34,614 nt of DNA, taken from positions 1 to 34,614 of the forward strand of contig JACPZB010000020.1 in the NCBI GenBank assembly GCA_016195725.1, read 5' to 3'. Source of the DNA: Deltaproteobacteria bacterium. Its GTDB lineage: Bacteria; Desulfobacterota; GWC2-55-46; UBA9637. The position numbers and the translations under genes were made by a program. This document shows positions 31,807 through 34,614 of this stretch, piece by piece; position 1 is the first letter of the stretch, and every line of letters starts with the position of its first letter. Below the pieces are notes generated by a model. That model saw only the letters and a program-made list of their open reading frames with translations, had not been told where the DNA came from and ran no database searches.

Positions 31807-31900
31807 ATATTTTCTTCTATAATTGCCAAACAAAACAGTCGCCTAAGACACGGCTTTGCGCTGCTCCCGGATTTTATTAGATTTTTAAGCGGTAGTTGTT

Positions 31901-31981
31901 CCATGCCGCCCTGTGAATTTCGATTGCATTAGGTGGGCGGCATGGAGCAAAATCTGGGGTATCGCTCTGTCTCAGATTTTG
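31901..31981. repeat. Two hairpins between the unknown membrane protein and glyS
   Basis: CCATGCCGCCC (31901-31911) pairs with GGGCGGCATGG (31935-31945), an 11-bp perfect stem. CAAAATCTG (31948-31956) pairs with CAGATTTTG (31973-31981), a 9-bp stem. They lie between two converging genes and may end one or both transcripts, although U-tracts are poor. Confidence 0.7.
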
Positions 31982-31990
31982 ATATTAACT

Positions 31991-31998
31991 CCTCCTTT
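31991..31998 (-). promoter_or_regulatory. Orphan Shine-Dalgarno after glyS
   Basis: On the minus strand, just after the glyS stop, AAAGGAGG is followed seven bases later by ATC rather than ATG, and the frame closes at once inside the hairpin at 31973-31981. It looks like the start region of a gene that once followed glyS and has been cut off at its first codon. Confidence 0.45.
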
Positions 31999-32000
31999 CT

Positions 32001-34172
32001 CTATCCCGCCACTCTTGACATATCTGCAATCTGATAGTAAAGGTTTCTAATCATGTTCAGCAATACCAAACGGTTGCGCCGGATTTTTTCGTCATCCACC
32101 ATGACCATGACCTTGTCAAAGAAGGTGTCTATCGTGCCTTTGAGCGATGCCAATGTTTCAAAAAGTTTTTCGTAGTTTCCCTCTTTTCCGTATTGTTCAA
32201 TTTCCGGCGCTATCCTCTCCGCTGTTTCAAAAAGCGCTTTTTCATTCACATCTTCAAAAAGAGCGGCATCCGGTCTTTCATTTTTGAGATCACCGCCCTT
32301 CAATATGTTTGAAACTCTTTTGAACGCAACAACCAGCGCGTTGCACGCAGGATTTTTCTTGAATTCCTCCAGCGCCTTCACCCTTTTTACCGCATCGTTT
32401 ATGTCATGCCACGGCGCTGACAGCACGGCGTCCACGGTATCAAAGAAATAGCCTTGAGGCATAAGTTGATTCCGCAATCTCTCTTTGAAAAACTCAAGCA
32501 CATCTTTTTTAACATCAGCAGGCGTTCTCGTAAGTTTGGTATTAAGAAGTGAGATTGATTTGTCAATAATCTTATCTATGCCCACGGGAAAGCCCTTTTC
32601 AATTATTATGGCAATTATGCCAAGCGCCTGCCTTCTCAGCGCATACGGGTCTGCCGCGCCCGTTGGATTTTGTCCTACAGCAAAGCAGCCACAGATCGTA
32701 TCCATTTTATCCGCAATGCTGATAACTGCGCCTGGAATGCCTGAAGGGAGCTTACCGCCTGCTTGGGTTGGAAGATAATGCTCATAGATTGCCCTTGCAA
32801 CATCCGTGCATTCTCCTGAAATCAGCGCATATTCCATGCCCATGACGCCCTGCAATTTGGGAAATTCTCCGACCATGCCGGATGTAAGATCTGCCTTGCA
32901 GAGCATGGCAGCGCGGCCAACCACCATCTTATTAAATAATTTCGGGCCAATGCTGAATGAGTCAAACGCCTTTGGGTTATAGTCTTCCCCTAAAAATTCT
33001 TCTACCTTTTCTTCCGGCCTGAATGGTTCGCATTGGTCTAACATTGCTCCAATAAAAACAGCAAGTTCTGTAAATCTTTCCACCTTTTCATACGATGTGC
33101 CGAGCTTTGCCTGAAAAACAACCCCTCTTAATTGGTCTACCCTTTCGGTAAGCGGGATTTTTATATCTTTGTCAAAATAAAATTTTGCATCAGAGAGCCG
33201 CGCCTTCAGCACCCGTTCGTTTCCCTTAATAACAACCTTGGGGTCTTTTGTCTTTGTATTTGCAATGGTAATAAAATAAGGAAGCAGATTGCCGTTTTTG
33301 TCAACAACGGAAAAATATCTCTGATGCTCCCGCATGGCGTTTACAACCACATCTTTGGGAAGGGATAAAAATTCCTTATCAAAACCGCCGCAAAGCGGCA
33401 CAGGATATTCCACGAGATTGGCAACCTCATCCAGCAGACCATTGTCCTGCAAGACAATTCCTTTGACCGCCTTTGCCTCTTTTTCAATGCCTTTTTGTAT
33501 CAGCTTTTTCCGCTCTTCCGGGTCTGCAATCACATATGCGGCCTTTGTCTTTTTCAGGTAGTCTTTAAATCCGGTTATTTTAAACGGCTGCGGTTTCATA
33601 AACCTGTGACCGCAGGAAGCTGCGCCGGACTTGATATTTCCAACCTTAAACCGAATTATATCTTTGCCGAACAGGGCAACAATCCAGTGGATAGGCCGCG
33701 CAAAATATATATCACCACTTCCCCAACGCATGGTTTTTGGGAAAAATTCGCTGCTCGCTATCAGTTTTGGCAGGACATCTTGCAGTATGTCTTTTGTTTT
33801 CTTTCCTTTAACTACTTTTCTTACAGAGATGTATTCACCCTTTGGAGTTTGAATAATTTTTAAGTCTTTAATCTTTACTCCCTGGCTTTTTGCAAAACCT
33901 TCGGCTGCCTTTGTCGGTTTCCCATGCTCATCAAAGGCCGCGCGCTTTGCCGGGCCTGTTGCCTCAACAACCGTGTCAGCCTGCTTTTCAGCCATGCCTT
34001 TTATAAAGATGACGAGCCTCCTCGGTGTTCCAAGGGCGCTGACATCTTTAAAGCCGAGGCGGTTATCCTCCAATGCCTTTTTCAAAAGCCCTTGCATTGA
34101 TTCAAGGGCCTTTGGAATAAATCCGGCCGGCATCTCTTCTGTCCCTATTTCCAAAAATAGATCTTTAGGCAT
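32001..34172 (-). CDS. glyS: Glycyl-tRNA synthetase beta subunit
   Basis: Beta chain of the alpha2beta2 glycyl-tRNA synthetase, needed with GlyQ to charge tRNA-Gly. 723 residues from ATG 34172, chosen because AGAGGAGAAT lies directly before it and MPKDLFLEIGTEEMPAGFIP is the family N terminus. The frame extends ten codons upstream only by entering the end of a MITE. Family motifs include RFPKTMRWGSG-like FFPKTMRWG, an EYPVPLCGGFD segment, QGVMGMEYALISGE and the C-terminal anticodon-binding part ending MSRVAG. glyQ is not directly upstream as it usually is. Confidence 0.95.
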   Translation of the reverse strand: MPKDLFLEIGTEEMPAGFIPKALESMQGLLKKALEDNRLGFKDVSALGTPRRLVIFIKGMAEKQADTVVEATGPAKRAAFDEHGKPTKAAEGFAKSQGVKIKDLKIIQTPKGEYISVRKVVKGKKTKDILQDVLPKLIASSEFFPKTMRWGSGDIYFARPIHWIVALFGKDIIRFKVGNIKSGAASCGHRFMKPQPFKITGFKDYLKKTKAAYVIADPEERKKLIQKGIEKEAKAVKGIVLQDNGLLDEVANLVEYPVPLCGGFDKEFLSLPKDVVVNAMREHQRYFSVVDKNGNLLPYFITIANTKTKDPKVVIKGNERVLKARLSDAKFYFDKDIKIPLTERVDQLRGVVFQAKLGTSYEKVERFTELAVFIGAMLDQCEPFRPEEKVEEFLGEDYNPKAFDSFSIGPKLFNKMVVGRAAMLCKADLTSGMVGEFPKLQGVMGMEYALISGECTDVARAIYEHYLPTQAGGKLPSGIPGAVISIADKMDTICGCFAVGQNPTGAADPYALRRQALGIIAIIIEKGFPVGIDKIIDKSISLLNTKLTRTPADVKKDVLEFFKERLRNQLMPQGYFFDTVDAVLSAPWHDINDAVKRVKALEEFKKNPACNALVVAFKRVSNILKGGDLKNERPDAALFEDVNEKALFETAERIAPEIEQYGKEGNYEKLFETLASLKGTIDTFFDKVMVMVDDEKIRRNRLVLLNMIRNLYYQIADMSRVAG

Positions 34173-34188
34173 ATTCTCCTCTTTAAAA

Positions 34189-34550
34189 TGTAGTCTGCCC
34201 ATTTACCCCGTTTAGAGATAAAAGGTTCTTTCGTAATTTAGTTGAAAAGCAGCCTAAAAGCGGCATGTGAATTTTTCAGCCAAAACACATTTGTACATTG
34301 CCGATAGAACGGCAGCGCAAAATAAAATCAGTAAAAAATCAGACCCCACTGCACTCGCCTTAACAAAGGCTATGGAAATCTGCCTGCACAGGCAAAATAC
34401 GAAGGTGCTGGGGTCTCAATGATGCACGGAAGAACCTTGTTTTGGCTGAAAAATTCACATGCCGCTTTCCAACAGAGTTTTTTAAATAAAATCACCTTTT
34501 TTACGAAAGAACCGAGATAAATCTCTAACAGGGTAAATGGGCAGACTACA
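34189..34550. mobile_element. MITE with long terminal inverted repeats upstream of glyS
   Basis: 362 bases with perfectly inverted 20-bp ends (TGTAGTCTGCCCATTTACCC at 34189-34208 and its complement at 34531-34550). The inverted repeat continues imperfectly for about 110 bases per side, including GGTTCTTTCGTAA / TTACGAAAGAACC and AGCGGCATGTGAATTTTTCA with its complement. The centre has another hairpin with arms AGACCCCA / TGGGGTCT. No transposase is encoded. No convincing target duplication is seen. It ends 16 bases before the glyS start codon. Confidence 0.85.
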
Positions 34551-34613
34551 ATTATTATAAAAATTATATATCAGGTAACATCCGGCATCTTCAATGCCTT
34601 CTTCCTGTAGCTT
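34482..34613 (-). CDS. 3' end of an unknown protein running into the MITE (partial)
   Basis: A minus-strand frame enters from the right edge: KLQEEGIEDAGCYLIYNFYN, then crosses the MITE end (CSLPIYPVRDL) and stops at TAA (34482-34484) inside the element. The first 21 residues look like normal coding sequence and the last 22 are translated MITE. It is not the C terminus of GlyQ that I would expect upstream of glyS. I infer that insertion replaced the original end of this gene. Confidence 0.4.
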   Translation of the reverse strand, partial: KLQEEGIEDAGCYLIYNFYNNCSLPIYPVRDLSRFFRKKGDFI

Positions 34614-34614
34614 A

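Noticed and set aside
34173-34202. Ten-residue N-terminal extension of GlyS
   Set aside because: It derives from the MITE end and Shine-Dalgarno; the downstream ATG has the correct ribosome-binding site and family N terminus.

Overview
The window is chromosomal DNA from a diderm (Gram-negative-type) bacterium of moderate to low GC. Codon use favours ATA, AGG and AAA. The gene set is mostly housekeeping: tpiA-secG with a following tRNA-Leu, tig-clpP-clpX-lon-hup, ftsE-ftsX, rnpB, mutS2, birA, dapF, dnaG and glyS. The tpiA-secG-tRNA and tig-clpP-clpX-lon-hup orders, the split glycyl-tRNA synthetase and the dense intergenic palindromes suit Desulfobacterota, Nitrospirota or a related uncultured lineage. 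I cannot place it more closely from sequence alone.

Layout. 1-829: end of an unknown gene, a 35-codon ORF, a terminator and non-coding DNA. 830-2024: tpiA-secG. 2037-2454: two tRNA-Leu. 2530-8815: chaperone and protease cluster tig, clpP, clpX, lon, hup. 8951-9194: tRNA-Val and tRNA-Asp. 9335-11149: ftsE and ftsX, separated by a MITE-like element. 11209-12998 (minus): tRNA-CAU, zinc-ribbon coiled-coil protein, RNase HI and RNase P RNA. 13068-13300: a possible small-ORF or attenuator unit. 13560-17229: EamA transporter, QueG-like Fe-S protein, two PNPOx-fold flavoproteins (one broken by a repeat) and a cupin-GNAT fusion. 17287-18570: MarR regulator, membrane protein and tautomerase, with visible operators. 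18701-20706 (minus): accessory strip with an attC site, a BrnT-type toxin-antitoxin pair, a lipoprotein, a HEPN-like protein and a small membrane protein. 20761-25097: remnant of a PHP-domain gene, mutS2, a decayed integron (attC, truncated GC-rich hydrolase cassette, 3' end of intI) and birA. 25201-28421: dapF and a GAF-GAF-GGDEF diguanylate cyclase. 28624-34614: dnaG (minus), an unknown membrane protein preceded by duplicated Shine-Dalgarno repeats, glyS (minus), and a long-inverted-repeat MITE immediately upstream of glyS.

The main theme beyond housekeeping is invasion by short palindromic repeats of several families. They sit in nearly every gap. They are also embedded in reading frames of mutS2, birA, a PNPOx-like gene and probably dapF and tig, and one copy has frameshifted a nitroreductase-type flavoprotein gene. 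Some repeats are nested in others. RNase P RNA itself carries several hairpins made from the same palindrome. Several usual operon partners are absent at the expected place (gap/pgk before tpiA, rpoD after dnaG, glyQ before glyS), consistent with rearrangement. The second theme is the integron debris: two attC sites with extrahelical bases, a toxin-antitoxin cassette, and a cassette fused to the catalytic end of an integron integrase.
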